From contig NC_134775.1 in assembly GCF_050436995.1 (NCBI RefSeq), forward strand, positions 9,029,124 to 9,093,123: a stretch of 64,000 bases of DNA. The letters are read 5' to 3'. Position 1 is the stretch's first letter, and each line of letters begins with the position of its first letter. This document shows positions 1-11,691 of this stretch, piece by piece. Position numbers and translations under genes: made by a program. Origin of the DNA: Anticarsia gemmatalis (lineage: Eukaryota > Arthropoda > Insecta > Lepidoptera > Erebidae). The notes below the pieces were generated by a model. The model did not search any database, was not told the DNA's origin, and saw only the letters and a program-made list of their open reading frames with translations.

Positions 1-511
1 CTAAGGTGACGTCATTTCACATCTGTATATTGTAACGTGATCGTGGCATTACCGGTCACGTAGCAACATGTGTACACCGAAATGCTAAGTAAGCTTCAGA
101 TCCCATCATAGTTATGTTTGTAAGAATTGAACAATTATTTAATATAATGTGTATTATTAAGATTACCTAATATTAATTGGTATTATGTGTTGGTAGTCGG
201 ATTATTTTTTTAAATGTTCTCATGGACAACCATTTATATATATGTATATTGTTTGACAACTTAAAATTTTTGTGTTAATGTAAACAAAACAGCAGATAAT
301 CATGTAACTAATGGTAAATATAAGTGAAAGGTAACTTGAAAACAATAGGCCTTGTGCAGTGTGACAAGTTAATATTAGGTACTAATCTTGAAAATGAGTT
401 TATTGTTATGTTCGAATGAAGGTTTTACTTATTTTATTATGTCAAAATGTGTAATATTATGTGTAACCTGTAAAAATTGTATGTATTTTTTTTTAAAAAA
501 GGGGGGAATAT
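1..511 (+). other. non-coding 3' internal end of an LTR element
   Basis: This AT-rich stretch has no open frame worth reporting. It ends in a purine run at about 495-510 (A6 then G6 then AATA), immediately before the LTR that starts at 512. Such a run in front of TGT is how a polypurine tract looks, so I read the block as the 3' untranslated interior of an LTR retrotransposon on the plus strand whose coding part lies outside the window. The family is not identifiable from this piece. Confidence 0.4.
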
Positions 512-667
512 TGTGGGGTCTTGCATAGGTGTGTTAAAGCTGACGCGTGCGAAATGCATTAGTGTGTATAACGTATGAGTCGGGCGAGTTGGTATATGAG
601 TTTTATTATTTTAATAAACAGTTGGCATCTAACATCTGAGCGTTTCACTTGTCTTGAAATCCTTACA
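512..667 (+). repeat. short LTR (probable 3' LTR)
   Basis: The segment begins TGTGGGG and ends CTTACA, which fits TG...CA termini. It contains an AATAAA signal at about 612 and is preceded by a polypurine tract. LINE reverse-transcriptase coding sequence starts directly after it, so the LTR element appears to have inserted into that LINE. No second LTR is visible, so pairing and TSD cannot be tested. At 156 bp it is short for most families. Confidence 0.5.
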
Positions 668-1289
668 CTATACACGACTCTGTGACATAGTACATCCTAC
701 GCATTACAAGTGTGTAAGTGGTGGTGTGTTTCCTGATCGAATGAAAGATAGTAAAGTAATACCACTCTTCAAATCAGGCAGTACATCAGATCTCACTAAC
801 TTTAGGCCAATTTCTGTACTGCCAACATTCAGTAAAATTTCAGAAAAATTAATATTTCATCAGTTACTTAGTTTTTTTAGTAAAAATAAATTATTACATA
901 ACAAACAATTTGGTTTTACAAGTCGCTCCACTATCGATGCCGGTGTTGAGCTTGTAAACCATATTTTTGATGCCTGGGAGGACTCACACGATGCCCTTGG
1001 CATCTTCTGTGATTTATCCAAGACGTTTGACTGCGTCCCGCATGAAACATTAATCAGGAAACTACATCACTACGGTGTACAAAATACGGCTCTGAACCTT
1101 CTTATCTCCTATTTGAATAATAGGATTCAGATAGGTACGATCTGCTGGGTCGGTGGTTAAAATGGGTGTGCCACAAGGTTCAATACTTGGCCCTTTTTTA
1201 TTTTTAATCTACATTAATGATCTACCTCATCTTGTTAAAAATAGTCACGAGATAGTATTATTCGCTGATGATACATCACTTTTATTTAA
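668..1289 (+). pseudogene. LINE reverse transcriptase, fragment 1 of 3 (CR1/Jockey-like)
   Basis: The N-terminal half of a non-LTR retrotransposon reverse transcriptase. The frame reads FPDRMKDSKVIPLFKSG, then NFRPISVLPTFSKISEKLI, then KQFGF and DLSKTFDCVPHETL (the first catalytic region). After a frameshift near 1155 it reads [14 protein letters not shown] and FADDTSLLF, the YxDD-box region with FADD. It stops at 1285 because a piggyBac element entered at TTAA 1286-1289. The frame resumes at 5125 and, after a second interruption, at 56553. The 5' endonuclease part is missing, removed where the LTR abuts at 667. Confidence 0.8.
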
Positions 1290-2380
1290 CCCTAGATAGC
1301 TAACCTTATATTGTACTCTATTAAAGCTAACCATCCGTCGAAACGACGGGTATTAAAAAAACTCATTTTTTAGCATCAGTATTAAAAAAAAATCGACTTA
1401 TTTTATATGAATCTGTTTCTAAATGTATTTGTAAATAAAGATGCATTTTGTAAATCGACTTATTTATTAATTATTTGAATTGAAATAACTTTTTCTAGAC
1501 CTCTTAAATAATTAGGAACATTTTTAATTAAACACTTTGACATGCAAAAGCAACGATAAATTAAAATAAAACAATCATATTTTCTTAGCTTCGTATGGCA
1601 CGTAGAAACATAAAAATAATTAAAACATAAAATAAATCATTTTTCTTTTGCGCAAGTGACACAAAAATCAACTTTATGTTCACCGCATATAGCAACGTTG
1701 CAGTGGGAACATATACTTTTAGTCATACGCTTTTTCTTGTAATGGCATTTACCACACGTTTTCCTTTTACGATTTTCTGCACTAGAAGATGTTGATGGCT
1801 CTTCTCTGGTATCGTGGCCTTGAAGAGGAGGAGATGATTGCTGATTTTGATTGGTAGATGGTTGCATTGCTAGAACGGCCCTAATTTTCTCTTTCACATG
1901 GGTTGGCATTGTTGCTTTTGTCAATCTTACCTTTAGCCAAGGCTCTACAAGTTGTAAATGAAGCTTTTCCATAAAATCCCTGCGTGCAATTGGTTTTTGT
2001 CCTGCTATCAGTAAATTGTGACTCTGTATGACGTAGGTATTAATTGTTGCAATATTATCATCCCGTAAAAAACACACATAGGCCATCTACTGGTTTTTCG
2101 GCTACTCGACATATTAGAGCACATTTGGTCGAAACTATCAACACCACCTTTAGTCGCGTTATAAAACTCAATCATGTGTGGCTTTTTGGAGTTCAAATTC
2201 ACTGTGCCTTCTTCATCACAGGACGACAACAAATATATTACCTTTGATGGCTTTGGTTTGAAGGAAAGCAAGGTGAATGGACCATCATAGCAAAATATTG
2301 AGCTGCCGACCGGCCTAGTTTTGCTGTTTTTCAGTTCCTCTGGAATTTCTCTTTTACTACCTCAAGGTAGTAGTAGTAAG

Positions 2381-2418
2381 AAGTTGACAATAGTGGGTAC
2401 ACCCACTATTGTCAACTT
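2381..2418. repeat. perfect 18-bp palindrome inside the transposase
   Basis: The left arm AAGTTGACAATAGTGGGT (2381-2398) is the exact reverse complement of 2401-2418, with a 2-base loop. Read on the minus strand, the right arm encodes the conserved KLTIVG of piggyBac transposases. The left arm is therefore the extra copy, added by inverted duplication. Confidence 0.9.
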
Positions 2419-2470
2419 ATATGGCTCGAGTTGCAGACTTTTTGCTAAAGGAACCGACGTATACCAATGA

Positions 2471-3779
2471 GTCACACCAATGATTTTTGTTATGAGCATA
2501 TTTAAAAACTAGGTACTTCAAGGATAAAAAATCTGTTTTTATTTTTTTCGTATCTTCAAAAATGACCGAGATATTAAACGTCAAAGTATGGCCTTCGCGC
2601 CAAACTCCGGCGAAGCGGCCGCACGGACGTGTGACGTCATCTCGTGACACTGCTATTTCGTCAGTACTTGCCGATACCTACATAGGCTCGTTGCGCTCTC
2701 GCGGTTTCGCTTTAAATAATTTGTTTTGCTTATAGTGGACAAACAAAATGGTTAGAAAATATTGTATTGTTCCTATGTGTACTAACTCCAGTGAAAAAAC
2801 ACCCCAAAAATTGTTTTTTTCTGTACCATGTAAACTGTTTTATATTTTTGCAAAAGACACCTAATCTAAAACTTAAAGCCCGGTTCTGATATTGTCAAGC
2901 GCAAATGTTAAATAGAAGTTTTTTGCCTTTTGAACACTTCCTCAAGATCAAGATGCCATATCATGTTCATACCTACCTAGCAATGAACTTCTACCTAACA
3001 GTTGATACTATTTAATAAGCAGTTCAATGACTTCACAGGCGGCGGCGAGCCAAGCGCGGCGGTTGAGTTGGCGTTGGTTTTTTGTTTTGAAAAAAGAACC
3101 CATGTTTATTAAATCTAATAATATCAAAATTAAAATGTTAGTTTAAAAGTTCTCATGACACACCCAATTATATAAGACTACCTACCTACAGAGTAGATTC
3201 ATGCGTTCATATGATAGCCATCAACCTGACTAAAGTCAGAGGCAGGGGTGAAAACTTTTTTTTTATAATATTATTTTTTAACTATGTTTTCCAAAATTAC
3301 ACTTGGTAGGTACGTAACACTCATTATTTGTAATGCCAGTTCTAACAAACTTTCAATTTTATTGTTAACTACACACAAAAATATTATTAGTAGTATACGA
3401 GTTCAACTTTCTTTACCTGGGTCTAGTTGATGATTGTGTGCGTGGCGATCGAGATCGAGGATATCTTATTTTACAAAAAACACGATGATTAAATTTATAA
3501 CACATACACATACTCAGACACTTTAAATATTAAATGCAAATCACTTTTCAAATCAAAACTCCGCATCACCCGCAGTCGAACAAGCGTGTCTGTTGCGTCG
3601 TGACGTCAGCGCATAGCGCGCGAAGCGACGCAAATTTAAAAAAGCAGTGAAACTTTATAACGCTGTAACTTCGGTAATTTTGATCCGATTTTGATAAAAC
3701 AAAAACTATTATTATCAGCATAAGTACACAAATTAAATGCAGTATGTTTAATAGTCATATTTTGATGTGCTGGTGTGAC
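2471..3779 (+). mobile_element. non-autonomous THAP-carrying DNA transposon (P-like?)
   Basis: An insertion inside the piggyBac transposase. It begins GTCACACC and ends GGTGTGAC, and the piggyBac protein reads straight through if it is removed. Flanks suggest a 3-base T(G/C)A duplication, imperfect. It holds a THAP-type start exon at 2748-2864 and no transposase core, so it looks like an internally deleted relative of a THAP-transposase family such as P elements. That assignment is inference from the THAP motif alone. Confidence 0.55.
2748..2864 (+). pseudogene. THAP zinc-finger start exon
   Basis: A 38-codon frame begins at ATG 2748 and reads MVRKYCIVPMCTNSS, then KLFFSVP. Cys-x3-4-Cys just after the start followed by an aromatic-rich F-F-x-V-P is the start of a THAP DNA-binding domain. 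A possible 5' splice site (GTAAAC) lies at about 2830, soon after FSVP, where such exons often end. The rest of the domain and any catalytic region are absent nearby. Confidence 0.5.
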
Positions 3780-5124
3780 TCATTATCTGTTGTAATATTC
3801 CTATTTGTGCCATAAATTGTGCGTGTTAACTCTTTTACAAAATATTCATCTGCAGGTAGGTCTCCCGTATTAGTCCCTTTTCCCAAGTAAGGTATGGCAT
3901 CTATCATGTAATAGGTCCCACTAGCACACATCATCTGTATTTTAATTCCGTATTTTGCGGGTTTATTTGGTATGTACATACGAAATTTACACCTGCCTCG
4001 AAATCCCAGTACCTAATTGTTCGTCTATTGTAACGTTCGTGCCAGGGGTATAATTATTGCGACATTGTGATATAAGTATATTCCAAATTTCTCTAATCGG
4101 TGTAAATGGGTCGATCTGGGTCCTTTGCAATCGCAAATCCCTGTCATCAAATCGTAAACATCTTACAAGAAAATCAAATCTTTCACGGCTCATTGCAGCG
4201 ACATATCCAGATCCGCAATAATTTGAATTTAATAACTCATCTGAGGTTAAATGATTGTCTTTTAGAGCAGCACTTAGAATAAGAACCCCTACTAGCGCTT
4301 TTATTTCTAAAACATTTGTCTCGCTTTGAGTTGGGGTGACAGTCTTATACATAGCTCTCTTCATAGATATTTCGACATTAGTCCATTTGACAATCTCTTC
4401 AAAAATTTCGATGGTAAGAAACTTTTCGAAACAAGATACTTCACCCGTTAATCCCCTACAGGGACGGGTAGGTCCCCTCGAAGTACGCACAATGTTCCTC
4501 ACGAAAGTTCTTGTGGAGGTGTTCCCTTTAGTTGTAGCCCAAACATATCGGTTTTTACCTCGCACGTTCCTCTGAGGAAGTTGTATGATGCTACTTTGCG
4601 TGGTCCCTGAAGGTGCGGTATTTGAGATAATAGGTGAACCACAATCTTCGTCTGAAGGTAAGTATGGTGGTGAGCTAACATACCTTTCCTCGGAATCTGA
4701 TGGTTCATAATTTTCATCACTTTGCACTTCATCTTCTACCATAAAATCTTCAGTCTCGCTGGCAGAACTATCATCTACAGCATCGCCAGTAAGTTCTTGT
4801 TGTAGTAGATTTATTATTTTATCTTCTTGTAACGAAGTCATGATATAAATCTAAAAACAAAACAAAAATGTATATGAAATAAGCACGTGCACTCAAATCA
4901 AATTACTAACGGTAAAGCTAACCACCCGTCGAAATTACGGGCAAAGGTTAGGTATCTCAAAAACTATGACACTTACCTGTGCGTCGCGTGCGCCACTGCA
5001 ACGGGCTCCCTGGCGACTGAGTTGGCTAGCCGAGACAGCAAGTTCGGTTACGGCGTTAAAAAGAGACAGCGATATTTCTTTGCACTGCCCGTCGAATCGA
5101 CGGAGGTTAGCTATCAAGGGTTAA

Positions 5125-5663
5125 ACTTAAACGACAACAAACTAATCTTGAGGACGTGAATAATGCTATCTCTAAAGTGGTACATTGCAATTGGTTTGAT
5201 GTTAACAATCTGCTATTAAACGAGCAAAAACCTAAATGCATAAAATTTGTAACACCTAATGTCAAACCAGTGAAAACTTTGATAAAGATTAAGGAAGATG
5301 AGCTGGACCTTGTGGATACAGCCAAATTTCTAGGCATTACAATAGATTCGAAGTTACAGTGGGGTCCACATATATCACAATTGTCGAATAGACTTAGTTC
5401 TGCTGCCTTTGTGGTCAGAAAAATTCGCCAACTCACTGACATTGAACAACTCACTGACATTGAAACAGCTAGGTTAGTTTACTTCAGTTACCTCCATAGT
5501 GTCATGTCTTATGGAATTTTGCTCTGGGGTAATGCTGCTGACATCCAAACCATCTTTGTGCTGCAGAAGAGGGCTATTCGTGCAATCTATAACTTAGGCA
5601 GTAGACATTCGCTAAGGGAAAAATTTAAGGAAATAAATATATTGACAGTCAATGTCAGGTCAA
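5125..5663 (+). pseudogene. LINE reverse transcriptase, fragment 2 of 3
   Basis: This continues the frame broken by the piggyBac element. It reads ISKVVHCNWFDVNNLLLNEQ, then TAKFLGITIDSKLQWGPHI (the conserved 'fLG..iD..L.W..Hi' block of LINE reverse transcriptases), then MSYGILLWGNAADIQTIFVL and KRAIRAIYNLG. An in-frame duplication LTDIE-QLTDIE is visible near 5440-5465. It ends at 5663, where the family A element begins. The missing C-terminus is at 56553-56893. Confidence 0.82.
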
Positions 5664-5667
5664 TATA

Positions 5668-5921
5668 CAGAAATGATTCTAGACATGATTCTGTTGCCTA
5701 TGGCGTTGAAAATTTTCATCGCTTTTTTCTTGATTGTTCCGATTTTTTATGCGTTTTTTTTTTTTTTTTTTTGGTATTACTTCGTTAATACTACACAATG
5801 CAACATAAATATGAAAAAAAACCCTCATATTACTGTTTTTCACAAAAAACAGCAATGAATTAAAACAACGTATAAATTCGCTACCAGCTGTTCACCCGCG
5901 GCCAACGACATCGAACGGACG
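5668..5921 (+). repeat. family A segment 1
   Basis: Matches 41363-41600 of the second A copy (GGCGTTGAAAATTTTCATCG, the ACACAATG and CAGCAATG blocks). It carries a poly-T run at 5755-5773. It ends at GGACG (5917-5921), the duplicated target of Transib T1. Confidence 0.8.
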
Positions 5922-5940
5922 CACTGTGTACCAGAATGCA

Positions 5941-7578
5941 AATCTAGCTGGACAATATTGTTTTCGACTTGCAGCAGCGTCTAAACCTTATAATACGTGG
6001 GCCACTACTTATATTTTGAGCCTAACTATGAAGAACGGTAAATATGTGAGTGAAAACTACTTAATCGTGTTCTCGGGTATTCTTATGCATGATCTAGATA
6101 ATTTTTTATCTGATCGAAATATTTTTTTAATATTTTTTTTTCTTCCCGAAGACCCCTCAAAAACAGGGTGTTTAAAAGCATAACCTGTTTCTTGGGCCGA
6201 TGAAAAATCAAGGTTAATGCTATTTATTCTCGACGTTTTGGAACTAAATAAAGTTATTTGATGTCAAACTGTAGTATATGGCGAGAAACTAATTTATTCG
6301 ATTATTTTCGTGCACATAACAGCCGGTTGTTTAAAAAGATGCGTTAGGGCGGGCATTGTCATTATGGCACTCGACCTGTAGGATTTTGTGGTTTTTCCAT
6401 ATTTTAAACCAGTCTTTCGGTAAACTTTTGATTGTAAATCAATTAGAATTAACCATTCTACGTTTTTCTAAAGACATTTTGGGCCGTGACAAAGTTTTTA
6501 TAAAAAATCAAGGGACTATTTGTTTCAAAGTGCTTCGAGCGCGAAAAACTTTTTCTGGATTTGGTTCATCTTAAAGCATCCATAAAGTCGACTGACGTTC
6601 ACTTTTCGGCTCATGCGCATAGATCCTAGATCTGTGGTCTGTCACAATTTCATACATGGATTTTGAAGCAAAACGATAGAATTTTCAAGCATTTGTTCGC
6701 ACTAATCGGCGCGAGTACCTTTGCGAATTCTTGTAGAAAAAAAATTGGCTCATTTAGAAAAAAACTTCTAAACGGAAATGTTCTCTCCAAATATTTTATG
6801 TCTAAGAGTGGAAATAAGGTATAGGATTGTATCGATCTATTGATATATCAGAAAACGAAAATGCATAATTAATTTTCGCACAGCATCGATTTTTCCGGAC
6901 ACAACTGGTGACCTTGGACGCCCTTCAGGAATTTCATTGGTGAGGGAAAAATAATCATGATAGAACTCTACATATTAGCGTTTTAAATTTTCAAAAGATC
7001 GGACTTTATCACCAAAATAATAAATAAGTCGATATAGACACGACTGTTTCTATAAGTCACGTCGAAAGAAGTAGAAAATATTTGCACGAAAATGTTAACA
7101 TCCTAATGTCATTTTCCCGCACACTTACAATTTTCGATCGACGATATTGAAAATATTTTCAGCGCAGATTCTAAAACTTTCTTAGGAATGTGGTAGTCAA
7201 AAAGGTCAAACTTTACGATGAAAACACCAAATGGGGTCTAAAACATTCAGATTCGTCAAGGCTCAAAATATAAGTAGTGACCTAAGTATACTTCTAGTTT
7301 GTTATATCACTCAGTAAAAAGTAATTTAAAGCATCATAATAACGATTATAAAAGAACCAACATACGCTGACCTCCATTAATGAACATTTTGTACGTATGT
7401 GAAGGTCAAGAATAACTGGTAATGTTATATTGATTTTTTTAGATTAATATGTCAATAGTTACATCTTAAATCAGTGTTGTAAATGTTTAATATGGAAATA
7501 TAACGTAAATAAAACGATAATAGGTAGTAATAATGAGATTACTTACTATTTATTGATAATTAGGTACTTTATAATTTA
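5941..7578. other. unassigned non-coding stretch of T1
   Basis: No frame with recognisable coding content on either strand. Sequence is AT-rich with scattered poly-T. It lies between the left TIR of T1 and the small ORF at 7579. It may be the 3' non-coding part of the transposon or an older insertion with unrecognised ends. Confidence 0.5.
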
Positions 7579-7983
7579 TTATTCCGAATCATCACAACTA
7601 GGTAAACTCACATCACCTAAACTATCTTCATTTCTAACTTTCCTAATGAAATCCAGTAGTTTAGGGTAAGTCAACGTACGTTTTTCTTCAGGAACCCGAT
7701 CCAGTTCAAAAGCTAATAGTTTGGCAAATTGTTCATTCCTAGGGTCCAAAGGTTTCTTCGACTTAAAATCAAGTTCTCTTAATAAACTTGTACTGCCCTG
7801 CACTTCAGAAGAGTTCCAACGATTCCTTTTATAGATAGTACAATCCAAAATATCTGAGTATTGGACCTGTGTTTCTTTATCCGCTTTGGACGGAGATAAT
7901 TCTGGTCTGGACACACTACACAATTTTTTCTTCTTTATAGAACCAAGTATACTTGGAGAAGGAGGTCTATCTTCATTACTCAT
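7579..7983 (-). CDS. 134-codon ORF, function unknown
   Basis: An ATG-started frame (ATG at 7983) ending EDSLGDVSLPSCDDSE. It has a basic, serine-rich first half (SIKKKKLCSVSRPELSPSK) and an end with alternating hydrophobic residues (FAKLLAFELDRV, KLLDFIRKVR). That end loosely resembles the short C-terminal interaction motifs of MADF/BESS-type proteins, but I do not claim homology. It lies inside T1, downstream of the transposase and on the same strand. It could be an accessory gene of another element nested in T1, or a retained ORF. Confidence 0.35.
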   Translation of the reverse strand: MSNEDRPPSPSILGSIKKKKLCSVSRPELSPSKADKETQVQYSDILDCTIYKRNRWNSSEVQGSTSLLRELDFKSKKPLDPRNEQFAKLLAFELDRVPEEKRTLTYPKLLDFIRKVRNEDSLGDVSLPSCDDSE

Positions 7984-8116
7984 ATTTTATCACAATAATT
8001 TATCAACTGATCGAAAATTCTTGCACAAAAACATTAACTGGGTAACTAAATGACAATCGTGATCCCACTTATAACTGATACCCACTTTAAAATTAATAAT
8101 TCTCAATTTTATTTTT

Positions 8117-8181
8117 AACAAATTTTAAAGTGGGTAAACGAAAAAGATCAGGTTCTTCGTTTACCCACTTTAAAATTTGTT
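8117..8181. repeat. 26-bp perfect inverted repeat
   Basis: The arm at 8117-8142 (containing TTTTAAAGTGGGTAAACGAA) is the exact reverse complement of 8156-8181, with a 13-base loop. A third partial copy of CCCACTTTAAAAT lies at about 8080-8093. It may be a folded end of an unidentified element, or another templated inverted duplication like those at 2381 and 45367. Confidence 0.8.
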
Positions 8182-8680
8182 TTAACATATGTTAACACTT
8201 TAAAATATGTTTGTTTGTTTGTTGTTTAGTAAAATGAAATACAAATAATACAATATTATAGCTTCGATTTATTTATTTATTGCAGGTATTATAAATAATT
8301 AATGTGGTGTTGTAAAATAGTTGTACAGCAAAAATTACAAATAAATTAAGATTTAATTTTATTAAAAAATCGTTTTTTAAAACTGTTATCTTCTTCACTT
8401 TCATCCTCAGCAGTAGAATCTTCTTCTGTAAGTTTATTACAGTCAATAGGATCTATTGTTGGAACCGGATTTACAATATTCGGTGCCATAATTAAACTTC
8501 AGACTTCTGGAGAAAATGTAGAATTTTTTTTTTTTGGAATATCTCGCAGGCTATTTATTAGTGGGTCTGATGTAATCAGCAACATGGACAGCATATCATT
8601 ATTCGTCGCTGTTCGCGAACACTTTCGTGTGTGATGTATCCGAAATCTGCGACAATCCTTATTTCGTGCCTCTTGGGCTT

Positions 8681-9651
8681 CAAAATCAAAATCAAAATCA
8701 AATCATTTATTCATTTAGGTCAAATATTGACACTTATGATAGTCGTTACAATAACTGAATCTACCACTAGCTCGGAAAGGGGGTAGAGCCTTATGAGAAG
8801 AGCTAGCGAGAAACTCACGGCCACTCTTTTCAATCGCCAAAAGTTTTACAATGTGGTTGATACAATAATTGATCATGCGAGGAGCTGCCAACAATCAGCG
8901 ATATAGACTAAACGTCAATTAAGTTAAATTAATATAGCTAGGTTATTTATTAGTCTCTGATCATACCGTATGTTGGGAGCACCTACTAGCATGTGATAAT
9001 AAGAATATGGGCAGCAAGTGAGCACACTGGTTGTGAACATTATAGAAGAAAAAAAAGTGACAGTTTTATGATTAACATCAAGTTGTACGTAACATCACCT
9101 ATTTGCATCATTAATTGCCCATATTTTACAATATTTAAACCTACTTCTACTGCCAATTTAGAGCAAAGTTCCCTAATTTCAAAGAATCCTAATCAAGCGA
9201 GCGACTAATCCCAAGAGCTATTGTCGTTTAGATACTCATCAATTCTGTAATAAGTTTTCCTAACGAGATGTTCCTTAACAGCAACTCTGAATTTTGGCAG
9301 GGGTAAATCCATGATGTGCTTGGGAAGCTTGTTGAAGAAACGAATGCCGAGACCTACAAACGAATTGTGCACCTTGTGTAAACGATGATGGGGACCTACT
9401 AATTTGTGTCTGTTTCTAGTGTTATAATTGTGTCTATCGCTATTTGTTGCGAAAGTCCCTAAATTTTGTTTTATATACAACAAGTTTGCAAGCACATACT
9501 GTGATGACACCGTCAGTATCCCTATCTGCCCAAAAAGCTCTCTCAAGGAGTCTCGCGCTCCTAAACTATAAATTGCACGGATAGCTCTTTTTTGAAGGAC
9601 AAAAATAACATCTATATCAGCAGCCTTACCCCACAGTAATATACCGTAAGA
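8681..9651 (-). mobile_element. 5'-truncated LINE 3' end in the Transib gene
   Basis: A CR1/Jockey-like LINE 3' fragment. Reading down from 9651 it encodes SYGILLWGKAADIDVIFVLQ, KRAIRAIYSLGARDSLRELF, NYNTRNRHKLV and ends YYRIDEYLNDNSSWD at 9205. A 0.5 kb 3' UTR follows, with a tail of TGATTTT-type repeats (8681-8705). It belongs to the same clade as the backbone LINE (668-5663). Removing it joins LSEE to AQEARNKD of the transposase with no visible target duplication. A shorter copy with the same tail is at 39383-39953. Confidence 0.85.
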
Positions 9652-11453
9652 CCTCTGAGAGCTGCCCGATTGGAATTAGATAATGCTTAATGATATCTGT
9701 ACTGTGCACCAAAATTTTGTGCAGGGTAGGAGGCATGTAGTACCAAGAATAATGTTGTAAATACAGTGATCTGGTATCACGAGCGAGTTTTTCAAATGCT
9801 TCCAAGTTTATGTCATATCCTGACGATAATGCCCTGAGCAAGAAGCTAAGGTTTTTCAATAAATTGACATCTAACCCCGTGATTTCCGCACTGACTTCAG
9901 GATTCAAAAAAAATCTACGTACTGTATTCCCGTCATTACTTGATCCGAAGCCTGGTTTTGGCTTATCTATAATTAACCCTAATTTCTCTCTAAATGACTT
10001 TTTAATTAAGCTTGATCTTTGTTGTACAGAAACTTTGTCGCCAGCTTCTCTTGCTTGCCATTTTTTTATATCTAGGCGATAACTTATATGTAACATGCAC
10101 TCAAAGCATCTCATTAAAGCATGTAGCGTTGATAAGCCAAACCCTACTTTATCTGGATCAACTGTATAGTCTCTGTTTTCATCGTTTAAATTTTTTGACG
10201 TTAATCCACAGAGATAGCATTTGAGTGACGAGGAAGTTTCTGTTAAAGCATTACATATTTTTCCATCGATCATAGTTAGTAACATTTCATGTTTGACAGT
10301 AACCTCTTTTTCATTGATATTATATACTTTTGGAACTAACTGGCTTATTTCCTCCAATACTTTATTAGTTTCACAAACTGTAAGTTCAGAGTTCTCCTTA
10401 GCAAATATGAATTTTATGGGTCGACAATACATCGTCGACGAAGGCCGAGGTTCTGCCAAATAATAACATTATTATTGTCAATTAACCTTAGAGGAACGAA
10501 CGAAAATATAAATAAAAACTCATCAGTGTCATTAATGTTGGTAAATTTTTGTTTAAAGTTGCTATATCCTGAGCTACCATCGCAACCCCATTTAATAATC
10601 AACTTTAATTCCGAGCTGGACGCATGTATAATAACGTTATTTTGTACATAGAGAAGACGTTCTACAGTTTTATCTAGGATCGCCTGCAATTTTATGTCTA
10701 CCCGTGTTTCGCTAATAAAAATTGAGTCTTTAGCGGGATAACAATTTGTTTTTGCTTCCTGTACATTATTATACGAGGGATATACGCTATAACCTGCTTT
10801 AAGTGCCCACTTCCTACATTGTTTATACGTGTAACTAGTACACTTCGCTTCCACAAAGTAAGCCAATGCTTCATCTTTTGACAAACAGCGTTGTTGAGAC
10901 TTAGGTGTAGAAAGACTTTTTTTAACGTTGCTGGCCTTCTCAGGACTTTCAGTAACATTTTTAATTATATTTGCTACATCACGATTTCCCGAGAGTCTAG
11001 AAGATATTTGGGCAGCCACTATCAATTCATCAGCACTGCGAGACTGAATTAAATCATCAACCCGTCTTCTTTTTGTTTTGAACGAGGCTTGATCAAATTC
11101 AATCATCGGGCGACCAGGACCAGGTTCATTAATAGTTTGGGTTTCTAATGAGGACGTAGATGGATGCAAAATACGCACTACTGTAAATTTAATGTCTTCA
11201 CCATTCAGCCAACCAACACTAGCCGGCCTTGTCTCAAAGCCCTCTCGAGACCTTCCGCACCGTATCCACTTTTCGGCTATTTTCGAGCAAACTCGACTAA
11301 TATTCTTTTTAATACTTTTAACACAATCATCCGTAGTATCTTCTAAATTAAATTTCAATGACAAATACTCCCAAAATCTTGAGGTTGTTTCACTTTTTCT
11401 AAGGTTAAGCCATTGGTCAAAAAACTCCCGTCTCGATACGTTCACTATGATTT

Positions 11454-11691
11454 CTGCAAAAAAAACAAAGTTGTGCACTCGTGTGGCAATTTTAAATTAC
11501 TGTTTCTAATAGTTAAGATATGTGGCTACAACATATAAAAAAAACAGCCCGGGGACCTGAGGGGACCAGTAGTTTCTAGTCTAAGAAACAAAAATATGTC
11601 GAAAAATGTATAAATTTGTTATTTAACAGCGTGTATTTAACTAACTATAATGTATTTGAAATAAAATTATGATATATTATATAGTACATAC
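11454..11691 (-). other. predicted intron of the Transib transposase
   Basis: On the minus strand the donor is AGAAG|GTATGT (GT at 11691-11690). The acceptor is a T-rich run followed by TTGCAG (ending 11454). Splicing joins codon phase 1 and gives MNREVE-EIIVNVSRREFFDQW, a plausible transposase N-terminus. The intron is 238 bases. Confidence 0.7.

Larger units (their letters stand above)
1637..4841 (-). pseudogene. piggyBac transposase (broken)
   Basis: The DDD transposase should cut and paste this element. The ATG at 4841 starts an acidic N-terminus. The first catalytic Asp is in NVTIDEQL (near 4010). A one-base frameshift follows, then the frame continues 3979-3755 to NITTDN with the second Asp. 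A 1.3 kb foreign element sits at 2471-3779. The frame resumes at about 2470 (HWYTSVPLAK..LTIVG), is disturbed by a palindromic duplication at 2381-2418, and continues KREIPEEL, then ATKGGVDSFDQMC with the third Asp. A stop or frameshift lies near 2040. The C-terminal cysteine-rich domain (CGKCHYKKK, CSHCN, CVTCAKEK) ends at 1637. All three catalytic residues survive, but the gene cannot make a full protein. Confidence 0.88.
1290..5120 (-). mobile_element. piggyBac DNA transposon, inactivated
   Basis: The element is bounded by TTAA on both sides (1286-1289 and 5121-5124), the piggyBac target. The termini are CCCTAGATAGCTAACCT on the left and, reverse-complemented, CCCTTGATAGCTAACCT on the right. 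Three near-palindromes of the form CCGTCGA..TCGACGG lie at about 1335-1350, 4925-4941 and 5088-5103, close to the ends, and may be transposase-binding sites. The transposase is on the minus strand and broken. Removing the element and one TTAA brings the two flanking LINE pieces together, confirming the boundaries. Confidence 0.9.
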
